Positions 32,685 through 41,558 of a stretch of DNA of 64,000 nt are shown piece by piece. The notes under the pieces were generated by a model. The model had not been told where the DNA came from, made no database searches, and saw only the letters and a list, made by a program, of their open reading frames with translations. Each line of letters starts with the position of its first letter. The stretch's first letter is position 1. Location of the stretch: NCBI GenBank assembly GCA_041389725.1, contig JAWKRG010000005.1, forward strand, positions 558,001 through 622,000, in the 5' to 3' direction. Source of the DNA: Polyangiaceae bacterium. Its GTDB lineage: Bacteria > Myxococcota_A > Polyangia > Polyangiales > Polyangiaceae. A program made the position numbers and the translations under genes.

Positions 32685-35600
32685 GACTCGTGGCTCCCGG
32701 TTGCTGGGGTCGGGGCCGCAGCGCCTTCGACCAGTAGGCGACTCGACACCCAGCGCACCACGCGGCTGTGGGCGAGCCCGTCCATGAAAGTGTAGACGAC
32801 CGGCACCACCACCAATGTGAGCAGCGTGCTGGTGATGAGGCCGCCAATCACGCACACCGCCATCGGTGCGCGAGTCTCGCCGCCTTCGCTGAAAGCCAAG
32901 GCCACGGGCAGCATGCCGAAGATCATCGCGGCCGTGGTCATGGTGATCGGGCGCAAGCGAATCACACCGGCGCGGATCAGCGCTTCGTTGCGCTCCACGC
33001 CCTGCGCTCGCAGCTGAATCGCGAAGTCGACTAGCAGAATCGCGTTCTTCGTGACCAGACCCATCAACATGATGATGCCGATCATCGAAAAGATGTTCAG
33101 CGTCATGCCGGAGATGAATAGCCCACCGAAAGCACCAATCACGGAGAGGGGCAGCGACAGCATGATGGTGATCGGCTGCACGAAACTGTCGAACTGCGCC
33201 GCCAGAATCATGTAGACCAGCACCACTGCCAAGATCAGCGCCAGCACCATGTAGCCGAAGGACTCGATCATCACGTCGGCCATGCCGGCGTAGTCGTGAG
33301 TGAGCCCCGCGGGAATGATGCCCGCGGCCTTCTCATCCACGACCTTCGTGGCTTCACCCAGGGGCAGGTTCTCCAAGCCGGCCAGCACCGTGACCTGACG
33401 TTGTCGGCCCTGGCGCTCGATCTGACTCGGGCCTTCTCCGTGGTTCACGCGCACGACGCTACTCAGATCCACCAGCGCCCCGGACACCGCGCGTACCTTG
33501 ATGTTGGCGAGGGAATCGACGTTCTCGCGCTGATCCTCGGGCAGCTGAACCACGATGTCGTAGACGTCCAGGCCGTCCTTCAGCTCGCTGACCGCATCGT
33601 CGGCAACCAGCGCGCGAATGGTCGTGCCCACGGTGGCCGCCGGCACGCCGAGGTCGGCGGCGCGTTCGCGATCGATGGAGATGTCCACTTCGGGTTTGCC
33701 GCCACGATAGGTGGTGTCCAGGTCGACGAAGCCAGGGACCTTGGCCAGCTCGTCCTTCAGTTTCGTGGACACGGCCACGAGCTCATCCATGTCGTCGCCA
33801 CGGATGTTGAGCTGCACGGGCTGCTGACGGAAGCCACTGTCGCCGCCGATGGCACTGATGGGCGCGGCGGTGATCTTGGCGTTCTGCACCTTGGCGTAGC
33901 GGGCGCGGGCCCACGCCATCAAGTCTTCTTGGCTGTGACTGCGCTCGCGTGAAGGCGTCATCACGACTTGGATCTTGCCCTGGTGCACCTGGCCCTGGGC
34001 GCCACCGCCGATGGTGGTGAAGGTGAGCCGGACGCCCTTCGCGTGCGTGCGAATGTCCGCGGCCACGGCTTCGACGACCTTCTTCGTCGCTTCCAAAGAC
34101 GTGCCCGTGGGCAGCTCCACGTTGAGGGAGAACTCGGCGCGGTCCTCGGGCGGCAAGAACTCCGTCTTCACCCGGCTGACGAGGACGAAAGAGGAGAGCA
34201 GTGCTCCGGTTGCCACCACCACCACCAGCCAGCGCCGCTTCAGGGAGGCGCGCAATAGGCGGCCGTAGATGTCGTCGATGGCGCTGAGCACGCGCTCCAC
34301 TGCGCGCGCCACGATGTTCTTCGCCTTGTGGCTCGGCTTGAGAAAGCGCGACGCCAGCATGGGGGTCAGGGTGAAGGACACCAACATGCTGACGGCCACC
34401 GCGAAGCTGACGGTCAGGCCGAACTGATAGAAGAAGCGACCGATGATGCCCTTCATGAATGCCACGGGCACGAACACCGCGACGATGGACGAGGTGGTGG
34501 CGAGCACCGCGAGGAAGATCTCCGCCGTGGCATTGGACGACGCTTGTATCGGTGGTTCCCCCAACTCGAGATGACGGTGAATGTTCTCGATCACCACGAT
34601 GGCGTCGTCGATCAGGATGCCGATGGACAAAGATAGCCCCAGCATCGTCATGTTGTTGAAGGTGAATCCCATCCAGTCGATGAAGGCGAAGGTGGCGACC
34701 ACGCTGGTGGGCAAGGCCACGGCGCTGATCAGCGTCGCGCGGAAGTCATGCAAAAAGAACAAGATGATGATGACCGCCAGGAACGCGCCGAAGGCCAAGT
34801 CGAACTGCACGTCCGCGATCGAGTGCTCGATGAAGGTGGAGTTGTCCGTGGGCACGTCCAGGGTTGCGCCGGCCTGTTCGACCCGGGGACGCAGTGCCTC
34901 CAGCTCCTTGCGTACGCGCTTGGCGACTTCCACGGTGTTGGCGCCGCTCTGCTTGCGGATCACCAAGCTGACGGCGCTGGTGCCGTTCAGGAAGGACGCC
35001 GAACGCGCGTCCTCCACCGTGTCTCTCACCTCCGCGACATCGCTCACGCGAATCAGGACTCCGCCTGGGTTCGGGATCAGCAGCGCGGAGATCTCTTGGA
35101 CGTTCTTGACCTCGCCCTTGGTCTTGATGCTCAGCTCGCGAGCGCCACGGTCCACACTGCCGCCGGGTACGTCCAGGTTCTGGGCGCGGATGGCGTTCGC
35201 CACGTCGTCGACGGTCAGCCCCAGGCCGCTGAGCTTGGCCGGGTCCACGAGCACCTTGATTTGACGTTCTCGGCCGCCGACCAGATCCACGCTGCCGACG
35301 CCGGGAATGCGCTGCACGCGTTCCTTCACGACCTTGTCGGCCAGGTTCGTCAGCTCGCGCGGGCTTAGCTTGCCCGATAGGGCCACGCCCATGACCGGCG
35401 CCGCGCCCACGTCGAACTTCTGGATCAAGGGCGGCTCGATCTGCGCCGGCAGCGTCGACTGGACTTCGCTCATCTTGTCGCGAATGTCCTGCATCGCCTG
35501 GTCGACGTTCACCGACAGCTCGAACTCGATGATGACCTGAGTGACGCTCTCCAGGTTCACGGAGCGCAAGCGCTTGATGCCGCTCAGGGTGTTGACGCGT

Positions 35601-35806
35601 TCCTCGATGGGGTCGGCGACCTTGCTCTCCATCGTCTCCGGATCGCCGCCGGGGTAGATCACGGTCACCGTGACGATGGGGAACTCCACGTTGGGGAACA
35701 GATCGACGCCGACTTTGGGATAGGAAAGCAGACCGAACACCACCAGCGCGGCGATCATCATCACCGCGAACACCGGCCGCCGAATGGAGACGTCAGCTAG
35801 CCTCAT
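32681..35806 (-). CDS. RND multidrug efflux permease, HAE1 type
   Basis: 1041 residues, full length for AcrB/MexB-like pumps. The N-terminus MRLADVSIRRPVFAVMMIAA leads into TM1. Porter-domain phrases follow (VDLFPNVEFPIVTVTVIYPGG, IPGVGSVDLVGGRERQIKV), then the proton-relay region in TM4 with LSIGILIDDAIVVIENIHRHLE, which carries the paired Asp residues, and late motifs MGLVTKNAILLVDF and GVIRLRPITMTTAAMIFG. It should export hydrophobic compounds using the proton gradient. It lies third in the tetR-mfp-rnd-tolC operon, overlapping both neighbours by 4 bp. The substrate cannot be deduced. HAE1 is favoured over metal-efflux CusA types because of the twin Asp in TM4. Confidence 0.95.
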   Translation of the reverse strand: MRLADVSIRRPVFAVMMIAALVVFGLLSYPKVGVDLFPNVEFPIVTVTVIYPGGDPETMESKVADPIEERVNTLSGIKRLRSVNLESVTQVIIEFELSVNVDQAMQDIRDKMSEVQSTLPAQIEPPLIQKFDVGAAPVMGVALSGKLSPRELTNLADKVVKERVQRIPGVGSVDLVGGRERQIKVLVDPAKLSGLGLTVDDVANAIRAQNLDVPGGSVDRGARELSIKTKGEVKNVQEISALLIPNPGGVLIRVSDVAEVRDTVEDARSASFLNGTSAVSLVIRKQSGANTVEVAKRVRKELEALRPRVEQAGATLDVPTDNSTFIEHSIADVQFDLAFGAFLAVIIILFFLHDFRATLISAVALPTSVVATFAFIDWMGFTFNNMTMLGLSLSIGILIDDAIVVIENIHRHLELGEPPIQASSNATAEIFLAVLATTSSIVAVFVPVAFMKGIIGRFFYQFGLTVSFAVAVSMLVSFTLTPMLASRFLKPSHKAKNIVARAVERVLSAIDDIYGRLLRASLKRRWLVVVVATGALLSSFVLVSRVKTEFLPPEDRAEFSLNVELPTGTSLEATKKVVEAVAADIRTHAKGVRLTFTTIGGGAQGQVHQGKIQVVMTPSRERSHSQEDLMAWARARYAKVQNAKITAAPISAIGGDSGFRQQPVQLNIRGDDMDELVAVSTKLKDELAKVPGFVDLDTTYRGGKPEVDISIDRERAADLGVPAATVGTTIRALVADDAVSELKDGLDVYDIVVQLPEDQRENVDSLANIKVRAVSGALVDLSSVVRVNHGEGPSQIERQGRQRQVTVLAGLENLPLGEATKVVDEKAAGIIPAGLTHDYAGMADVMIESFGYMVLALILAVVLVYMILAAQFDSFVQPITIMLSLPLSVIGAFGGLFISGMTLNIFSMIGIIMLMGLVTKNAILLVDFAIQLRAQGVERNEALIRAGVIRLRPITMTTAAMIFGMLPVALAFSEGGETRAPMAVCVIGGLITSTLLTLVVVPVVYTFMDGLAHSRVVRWVSSRLLVEGAAAPTPATGSHES

Positions 35807-36750
35807 GGCGCCCCTTTGGCCGTCTTGCTCGAACTCGGCGGCGCCGCTGCGCCTTTGGGTTCGATGGTGATCTCCGCCAGCATTCCGGGCTTGAGCTTGC
35901 GCCCGGCGTTGTCGATCACCGCCACCACCTCCACGGTGCGTGTGCGCGGGTCGACGGCGGGATTGATGCGGCCGATGGGCACCGTCAGCTCTTGGTCGAC
36001 GGCGGGGAAGCGCACCTTCACGTTCGTGCCCACCGCCAAGAACGACAGCGTGCGTTCCGGTAGCCGCGCGCGCAGCTCCAGTGCGCTGACGTCTTGCACC
36101 ACGAGCACGATGGTGGGCGGCATCATGGTGACGGTTTCGCCTACGTTCTTCAGCTTCGCGGTAACGACGCCCTTGATCGGCGAGTGCACGCTCATGTCGC
36201 CGGCCATCTTCTTGGTCAGGCTCAGCGCGACTTCCGCCTGCTTTACCGACGTCTTGGCGCCGTCCAAGCGCGACTTGGAGGCATCATGGATTGCCGGTGC
36301 CACCGAACCCCGATCGAAGAGCTCCTTCGTGCGCTTGTAGTCGAGCTCGGCTGCACTCAGGCCAACCTTGGCGGCAGTGACTTGCGCTTTGGCTTGTTCC
36401 ACGGCCAGCCCGGCTTGGCGCGAGTCGAGGCGAAACAAGAACTGCCCCTTCTTGACGTCGTCACCTTCTTCCACCGCAATCGCCGTGAGCACACCGCTGG
36501 CCTTGGGACCGAGTTGTGCTTCTTCTTTCGGCTGCAGCGTGCCGGTGCCGTGGAACCCGTCCTTGTCACTGTTCGACGACGGCGAGTTGGCCGACGACGC
36601 CGTGGGAACTTGGGGAATGTCGGGCTGCGGCAGGGCGCCGCCCGTCGGATCCGGCAATCCCCCGCCGTCCGCTTTGCTCTTTTTGCATGCCGGCAGCGCC
36701 AAAGCGACGGCGGCAAGAGTGCAGGTGGCAACGAACCTCGAGCATTTCAT
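35803..36750 (-). CDS. RND periplasmic adaptor lipoprotein (MFP)
   Basis: 315 residues. The lipobox is LALPAC (Cys22), followed by a Pro/Ser linker. The barrel-sandwich (lipoyl) half starts at EEAQLGPKASGVLTAIAVEEGDDVKKGQFLF, followed by a short alpha-hairpin (QAKAQVTAAKVGLSAAELDYKRTKELF) and the return strand SPIKGVVTAKLKNVGETV. The beta-barrel domain follows (ALELRARLPERTLSFLAVG, VRFPAVDQELTVPIGRINPAVDPRTRTVEV). It links the RND pump to the TolC channel. It is preceded by the TetR gene and followed by the pump gene with 4-bp overlaps. Confidence 0.93.
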   Translation of the reverse strand: MKCSRFVATCTLAAVALALPACKKSKADGGGLPDPTGGALPQPDIPQVPTASSANSPSSNSDKDGFHGTGTLQPKEEAQLGPKASGVLTAIAVEEGDDVKKGQFLFRLDSRQAGLAVEQAKAQVTAAKVGLSAAELDYKRTKELFDRGSVAPAIHDASKSRLDGAKTSVKQAEVALSLTKKMAGDMSVHSPIKGVVTAKLKNVGETVTMMPPTIVLVVQDVSALELRARLPERTLSFLAVGTNVKVRFPAVDQELTVPIGRINPAVDPRTRTVEVVAVIDNAGRKLKPGMLAEITIEPKGAAAPPSSSKTAKGAP

Positions 36751-37550
36751 GACTGGTTGGCTCCTCGCAGGAACAGATCGAGAGCAGTTTTCGCTTCGTC
36801 CAATAGTTCAGTGCCGCGTTCCGAACGCATCCAGCGGAACACCACGGCGTTCACGTTGGCAGCGAGAGAGCCGGCCAGTATTTCGGCAGAGAGATCGCGC
36901 CGCAGCACGCCTTCGGTCTGCGCTTCGGAAAGCGCGCTCGCGAGCAACGACAGGTAGTGCACGTAGCCGTCCTCGTGGTGCTCTCCCAAGACACGGCCAA
37001 TGTCGCCCTCGCTGACCATGCCCATGCGCATGTACATGGTGAAGAGCTCACCCCGGGCTTCGATGTGCTGCAAGGCCGCGCGCACGATGGCGAAGGCGCG
37101 TTCCAGACTGGAGTCCGAAGCATCCGCACTTTCGAGTGCCGAGAGAAACTCATTGCGCCCCGCTTCGACCAAGGAAGAAAAGACCTGCTCCTTGCTGTCG
37201 AAGTAGTTGTAGACCGTGCCGATCGAGACGCCGGCTTCGCGCGCCACGTCGCTCATCTTTGCCTGGTGGTAGCCGGCGCGAAGGAAGGCGCGCTCCGCCG
37301 CTTCCAAGATCGCTTCGCGGTAGGTCTCGCTCGCCAGCTCGCGCACTCGTTTGCGCACCCGGGCGGGAGTCGTAGACGTGGCGGACGCTGCCGTGCGCGT
37401 GACGCCTTGGGACGCTGCTGCTTGGGGCACCGCGGTTGCCTGGCGTTGGGGCACCGCCGCTGCCTGACTCGCAAGGGCTGCGGGCGCAGCCTTTCGGGCG
37501 CTCGCTCTTCGCGGCAAAGCCTTCTTTTTTTGTGCTGAACCGCCGTTCAT
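36747..37550 (-). CDS. TetR-family repressor of the efflux operon
   Basis: 267 residues. A long Ala/Gln/Lys-rich N-terminal extension (about 70 residues, low complexity) precedes the TetR HTH: YREAILEAAERAFLRAGYHQAKMSDVAREAGVSIGTVYNYFDSKEQVF. The helical C-terminal ligand-binding and dimer domain covers residues about 125-267. The gene is first in the operon and overlaps the adaptor gene by 4 bp, so the repressor most likely controls its own operon. A shorter start after the extension (Val68, in ARVRKRVREL) would give a more typical TetR length; the ATG at 37550 has no clear ribosome binding site. Confidence 0.9.
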   Translation of the reverse strand: MNGGSAQKKKALPRRASARKAAPAALASQAAAVPQRQATAVPQAAASQGVTRTAASATSTTPARVRKRVRELASETYREAILEAAERAFLRAGYHQAKMSDVAREAGVSIGTVYNYFDSKEQVFSSLVEAGRNEFLSALESADASDSSLERAFAIVRAALQHIEARGELFTMYMRMGMVSEGDIGRVLGEHHEDGYVHYLSLLASALSEAQTEGVLRRDLSAEILAGSLAANVNAVVFRWMRSERGTELLDEAKTALDLFLRGANQS

Positions 37551-37736
37551 TGCTTAGAGCGCCCGTTCATAGGGCACGCATTCGAGACGGTCAAGGGTGA
37601 GGCCTTGGGACTCGATGCCGCGGATCCACCTCGGAGTTTCGCGCTTTCCAACGCGCGTCGAAGCCAGACCCCTCGACCCGCACCCTCGCTGCGTTTCGCA
37701 GTGTGCAAAGCGTCGACGCGGCCCCCGTCGGCCCCG

Positions 37737-37742
37737 TATGCT
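37737..37742 (+). promoter_or_regulatory. -10 box TATGCT of the serine hydrolase gene
   Basis: TATGCT ends 8 nt before ATG 37751. A partial -35 (TCGACG) lies 18 bp further upstream. There is no Shine-Dalgarno sequence. Confidence 0.45.
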
Positions 37743-37750
37743 CTGTCACG

Positions 37751-38824
37751 ATGACCCATTCACGCCTCGTTCTGCCCCGCCGCGATCTGTTGCTTGGCTT
37801 GTCCGCTTTGGCGGCCGTCGCCCCTTTGGGTTGCGGAAGCGACGATGACTCGGGAAAGACCTCCGGCACGCCCACGCCGACGGGCGACTACTTTCCCCCG
37901 AACGGCAGCGACGAGTGGGAAACCGTCGCGCCCGAAGACGCCGGGTTTTCAGCGTCGGGTCTCGATGCGCTGAAGACGGTGGTGGAGTCGAACCACTCCA
38001 GCAGCTTCATGATCCTCGTCGACGGCCGCATCGTCGTCGAGTGGTACTTCATGGGCGCGAGCGCGACCACGCGCACGGACGTCGCCTCGGTGCAAAAGAG
38101 CTTCAGCTCCACGCTGATGGGGCTAGCACGAGCGCGCGGGTTGCTCGACTTCGATGACAAGGTCTCCGACTACCTGCCCGACGGTTGGTCCAACGCCACG
38201 CCGGCCGAAGAAGCGCCCATCACTCTGCGTCACCTGATGACGCACAGCAGCGGCCTGAGCGATACTACTTTGGAGAAGGTCCACGAGCCGGGGGCCGTGT
38301 TCAACTACAACACCGCTGCTTATCAGAAGACGCGGCCAGTGCTCGAAGCCGTGGCGGGCAAAGACATCAACGCGCTGAGCCGTGAATGGCTCTTCGATGC
38401 CATCGACGACCGCGGTGCCTGGAAAGACCGCGGCAAGACCGACCCGACGGGCGCCGCCATTTGGGGACTCGACCAGAGCGCACGCGACATGGCGCGCTTC
38501 GGTTTGCTCGCCCAGCGCGGCGGCAAGTGGCACGACAAGGCCGTCACCGACTCGGGCTGGTTCGCGGAAGCATGGTCGCCTTCGCAAGCGAAAGCGGACT
38601 ACGGTTTGCTGTGGTGGTTGCAGGGGCAAGGCAAGCTGAAGAACAAGGCCCCCGCCGATCTGGTGTCGGCCCTCGGCGCCCGCGATCAGAAGATCTACGT
38701 GGTACCCAGCCTCGAAGCGGTCGTCACGCGCCAAGGCTTGGCCGCTGGCGTGGAAACCGAGGCAGAGTCGGACTTCGATCTCGTGCTGCTCAAAGCCATC
38801 GCCGACGCGCGCATCCCGGCCTGA
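37751..38824 (+). CDS. Serine hydrolase lipoprotein, beta-lactamase/class C fold
   Basis: 357 residues from ATG 37751. The N-terminus PRRDLLLGLSALAAVAPLGC combines a twin-arginine-like start with a lipobox (Cys31). The fold is that of class C beta-lactamases and esterases: S-x-x-K motif as SVQKSFSS, the tyrosine motif YNTAAYQ in place of YxN, and RHLMTHSSGL, a family hallmark. The third KTG-like motif is not obvious near QKIYVVPS. It probably hydrolyses an ester or amide in the periplasm; true beta-lactam resistance is unlikely to be the role. The gene stands alone. Confidence 0.85.
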   Translation: MTHSRLVLPRRDLLLGLSALAAVAPLGCGSDDDSGKTSGTPTPTGDYFPPNGSDEWETVAPEDAGFSASGLDALKTVVESNHSSSFMILVDGRIVVEWYFMGASATTRTDVASVQKSFSSTLMGLARARGLLDFDDKVSDYLPDGWSNATPAEEAPITLRHLMTHSSGLSDTTLEKVHEPGAVFNYNTAAYQKTRPVLEAVAGKDINALSREWLFDAIDDRGAWKDRGKTDPTGAAIWGLDQSARDMARFGLLAQRGGKWHDKAVTDSGWFAEAWSPSQAKADYGLLWWLQGQGKLKNKAPADLVSALGARDQKIYVVPSLEAVVTRQGLAAGVETEAESDFDLVLLKAIADARIPA

Positions 38825-38928
38825 GTCCGGCGTCGTCGTGGACCAGGTCTGCGCGTAGCTGCCCCACCCCCAAAGCTTCGTAGCAGGCTGGCGGACGCCC
38901 TCGCCGACGATCGCGCGCGAGCCCGTGC

Positions 38929-38934
38929 TATGTT
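38929..38934 (+). promoter_or_regulatory. -10 box TATGTT before a small lipoprotein gene
   Basis: TGCTATGTT ends 7 nt before GTG 38942. The same box and start context recur at 40829-40834. Confidence 0.45.
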
Positions 38935-38941
38935 GGGGCTC

Positions 38942-39373
38942 GTGAGCGTCGGCGAGCAGTTTCGAGTCACGAGGCGCGGTTCGACTCGCGGTGGGGTCGC
39001 GCTACTTCTCGGTCTGGCGCTCGGCGGCGCTGGGTGTGAGAAGAAGGCAGAGCCGACCCCGAAGGACACCACCATAGCTGGCTACTGCGAGCCCAAACCC
39101 TGCAATCGTTTCGAGCAGTCCCACGCCGACGTGGTGGCGCGCACGGGGCCGGGGTCCGGCTGCTTTCTCGCCAACGCGGGCCGTTGCGGCGACCTGAAGT
39201 ACATCGAGTTCAGCGACGGCTATCACGGATACACCGAGTTCTTCGACGCCAAAGGCACGATGGTGGGGGCCAAGCGATGGTCCGACATCTCGCCAAAAGA
39301 GAGTTTCGGTCGCGTGCCGGACTGCAAGCTCGAGATCACGGAAGAGATCTGCAAGCGCGACGACGCGGGCTGA
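38942..39373 (+). CDS. Small Cys-containing lipoprotein
   Basis: 143 residues from GTG 38942, chosen because a TATGTT box precedes it by 7 nt; an in-frame ATG at 38930 lies inside that box. The signal sequence GGVALLLGLALGGAGC ends in a lipobox. The mature part has three Cys pairs (GYCEPKPCNRF, GCFLANAGRCGDL, DCKLEITEEICK) and the aromatic stretch FSDGYHGYTEFFDAKGTMVG. No family is recognised. The gene converges with a Cys-repeat lipoprotein gene across a strong hairpin. Confidence 0.7.
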   Translation: MSVGEQFRVTRRGSTRGGVALLLGLALGGAGCEKKAEPTPKDTTIAGYCEPKPCNRFEQSHADVVARTGPGSGCFLANAGRCGDLKYIEFSDGYHGYTEFFDAKGTMVGAKRWSDISPKESFGRVPDCKLEITEEICKRDDAG

Positions 39374-39396
39374 CGCCACCCGCGTCGCCCCTGCAC

Positions 39397-39423
39397 AGGT
39401 CGTGACCGCTTCGGCCACGACCT
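39397..39423. terminator. Bidirectional hairpin between convergent genes
   Basis: AGGTCGTG and CACGACCT pair as the outer stem, with CCG/CGG continuing inside and a CTT loop. It lies between the stops of two convergent genes (39373 and 39441), so it may serve both. No clear U-run. Confidence 0.6.
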
Positions 39424-39440
39424 GAAACGCCTGCTCTACC

Positions 39441-40532
39441 CTACTGGCACTCCCCGTCCGGCAGGGAGCAGCTCTGCCCCGAGGGGCACTGGGACGTCGT
39501 GGCGCATTCGGCGCACTGATGTTCGGCCGTCAAGCAGGCGGGTTGCTGCGGATCTTGGCAGTGAGAATCCGCGGTGCACTCGACGCAGCGTCCCGTCGTG
39601 AGCAGGCATGCCGGCTGACCGTTCTCGGTGCAATCCGTATCCGACGCGCACTCCACGCACAAGCCGGCTTGGGTGTTGCACACGGGGGCGTTGTTGTTGG
39701 TGCAGTCCTGGTTGGTCGTGCATCCATTCACGCAGTTGCCGCCGGGCGTGCAGGCCTGGCCGCTCGGACAATCCGCCTTCGTGACACACGTCACGCACTC
39801 ATTCTGCGTCGGGCTGCACTTCTGGTTGTTGTTGCAGTCCGTGTTCTGAGTGCACTCCACGCATCGATGATTGGGCCCACACGCGGGCTGAGTGCCTCCG
39901 CAGTCCGTGTTCGAAAGGCACTCCACACAGGCCTGGGACGCTGGGTCACACAGCTTGTTGGTGTTGTTGTTGGCGCAGTTCGTGTTGCTCGTGCACTGCA
40001 CGCAGGCGCCGGTGGTCGTGTCGCAGTAGGGCGTGTTCCCTCCGCAATCGCCGTTGCCGGTGCAGGCCGTGGTGCAGCGACGTGCGGGATTGCACTTTTC
40101 GCCCTGCCCGCAATCCGCGTTGGTGTTGCACTCCACGCAGACCTTGGCAGCAGTGTCGCAGACACCTTGGTTCTGACCCAGGCAGTCGCCGTTGTTCAAG
40201 CACTCGACGCAGCTCTGCGTCGAGGCGTCGCACACGGGTAGGTTCTGCGGGCACACGCCACAGTTGTTGCCGCCAGCGCTTCCCCCGTTGCCGCCCGCAC
40301 CGCCTGTGCTCGCACCGCCGGCGCCACCCGTGTTCGCGCCGCCTGCGCCGCCGGTACCGGTTCCCGCTGCTGCGCCCGATGCCCCCGCAGAACCGTCTGC
40401 TGCGCCGGAACCGCCGCTTCCACCGCCTCCGCTCGAAGTCGTCGCGCCTTCATCAGACCCGCCGCATGCGGAGAGCCACCCCATTCCGATGACGGCAAAC
40501 AAGCCAAATCCAACTACGACACGTGAAGCCAT
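39441..40532 (-). CDS. Cys-repeat lipoprotein, repeats of the CVEC type
   Basis: 363 residues from ATG 40532, which has a strong ribosome binding site (GGAGGG, 7 nt). The lipobox is MGWLSACG, then a Gly/Ala/Thr stalk. The rest is about eleven repeats of 22-27 residues with the pattern C-V-E-C-x(3)-T/N-D-C...C...C, for example CVECNTNADCGQGEKC, CVQCTSNTNCANNN, CVECASDTDCTENGQPAC and CAECATTSQCPSGQSC. It should form a long disulphide-locked surface stalk. Such repeats are common in Polyangiales surface proteins. There is no enzymatic motif. Confidence 0.83.
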   Translation of the reverse strand: MASRVVVGFGLFAVIGMGWLSACGGSDEGATTSSGGGGSGGSGAADGSAGASGAAAGTGTGGAGGANTGGAGGASTGGAGGNGGSAGGNNCGVCPQNLPVCDASTQSCVECLNNGDCLGQNQGVCDTAAKVCVECNTNADCGQGEKCNPARRCTTACTGNGDCGGNTPYCDTTTGACVQCTSNTNCANNNTNKLCDPASQACVECLSNTDCGGTQPACGPNHRCVECTQNTDCNNNQKCSPTQNECVTCVTKADCPSGQACTPGGNCVNGCTTNQDCTNNNAPVCNTQAGLCVECASDTDCTENGQPACLLTTGRCVECTADSHCQDPQQPACLTAEHQCAECATTSQCPSGQSCSLPDGECQ

Positions 40533-40828
40533 GCGCACCCTCCAGAGCAAGCGACTGAGTAATTGGTTGCCGGCACGGGTTTTGGCAGGCAGCTCCCGAG
40601 CCCGGGCGGTCGGAATAGGTCCTACAAGGTGGTGCACTGTGCTCTGCAGTCGAGCAAGCCCGGTCTCATGGGGGCCCACTCGCTGATACGGGCGCGACCA
40701 CCGTCGAGGCGAAGCGCGAGGTCATCCCCATCGCCGCGGCGCGCCCTGCTGCCGCGCCTGGGTGGCAAAGGGACGATTGGGCGTCGGTGGCCGCCGCGCG
40801 CGCCGGCGCCGGCGCGGCAAGCCCATGC

Positions 40829-40834
40829 TATGTT
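40829..40834 (+). promoter_or_regulatory. -10 box TATGTT before the Uma2 gene
   Basis: TGCTATGTT ends 6 nt before GTG 40841. The bases around the start (CTCGTGAGCGTCG) are shared with the gene at 38942. Confidence 0.45.
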
Positions 40835-40840
40835 GAACTC

Positions 40841-41392
40841 GTGAGCGTCGCTGCGCAGATCCCACGCATCTCCTTCGAAGAATTCCTTCGTCTCGAGCGC
40901 CTCAACACGTCGAAGCACGAGTGGCTCGACGGAATCGTCTACATGATGGCCGGGGGCATTTTCGAGCATGGGCGCCTCGTGGACAACGTTCTGGTCGCGC
41001 TGCGACAGCGCCTCGCCGGTCGCCGATGCACTCCCTACTCGGGCAACTTCCTGATCCGCACTCCAGGCGGGCTCGGAGCGTATCCAGACGTCATGGTCTT
41101 TTGCGGCGACATCATCGGCGACCCGGCTGACCCCGAGCGGGCCGCCACCAATCCTACGCTGCTCGTCGAAGTACTTTCGGACAGCACGGAGGACTACGAC
41201 CGCGGAGAGAAGTTCGAGAACTACAAGACGATCCCGTCTTTCACCGAGTATGTGCTGATCAACCAGAACGAACGAAAGGTCGAGGTCTTCTCCAAGCGAT
41301 CCGGTTGGAGTCCCAGCGTGGCAAGCGCCGGGGAGTCGGTGACCTTGGAAGCGATTGGCGTGGTGATCGCCGTCGACGAGATCTACGCGTAG
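40841..41392 (+). CDS. Uma2-family nuclease-like protein
   Basis: 183 residues from GTG 40841, chosen by the -10 box just upstream; the frame is open for 18 more codons. The Uma2 core is complete: SFEEFLRLERLNTSKHEWLDGIVYMMAGG, the region with YSGNFLIRTPGGLGAYPDVMVFC (putative catalytic Asp), LLVEVLSDSTEDYDRGEKFENYKTIPS (E and D-x-K-like residues) and TEYVLINQNERKVEV. Uma2 proteins have a PD-(D/E)xK fold and spread widely in genomes; their substrates are unknown. An inactivated relative lies at 29097-29511. No toxin partner is visible. Confidence 0.85.
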   Translation: MSVAAQIPRISFEEFLRLERLNTSKHEWLDGIVYMMAGGIFEHGRLVDNVLVALRQRLAGRRCTPYSGNFLIRTPGGLGAYPDVMVFCGDIIGDPADPERAATNPTLLVEVLSDSTEDYDRGEKFENYKTIPSFTEYVLINQNERKVEVFSKRSGWSPSVASAGESVTLEAIGVVIAVDEIYA

Positions 41393-41545
41393 CTGCGTCG
41401 CGAGGCCGCCGAGACCGAAGCGACGCGGGCTGGCGGGCTGCTGGCGCGGTGCGGCCCGCGTTGGCGAGGTGCATCTCGACTCATCGCGTTCAGTGCCGGC
41501 TGTCGACTAGCCGCACGCGGGCAACACTCGGCCGCTACGGAGCGC

Positions 41546-41551
41546 TATCCT
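41546..41551 (+). promoter_or_regulatory. -10 box TATCCT of the polytopic membrane protein gene
   Basis: GCTATCCT ends 7 nt before GTG 41559, and there is no Shine-Dalgarno sequence. Confidence 0.45.
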
Positions 41552-41558
41552 CCCGCTC

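Noticed and set aside
37751..38824. True beta-lactamase for antibiotic resistance
   Set aside because: The SxxK and YxN-like motifs are shared with esterases and peptidases of the same fold, and the third motif is not clear. The neutral term serine hydrolase is used.
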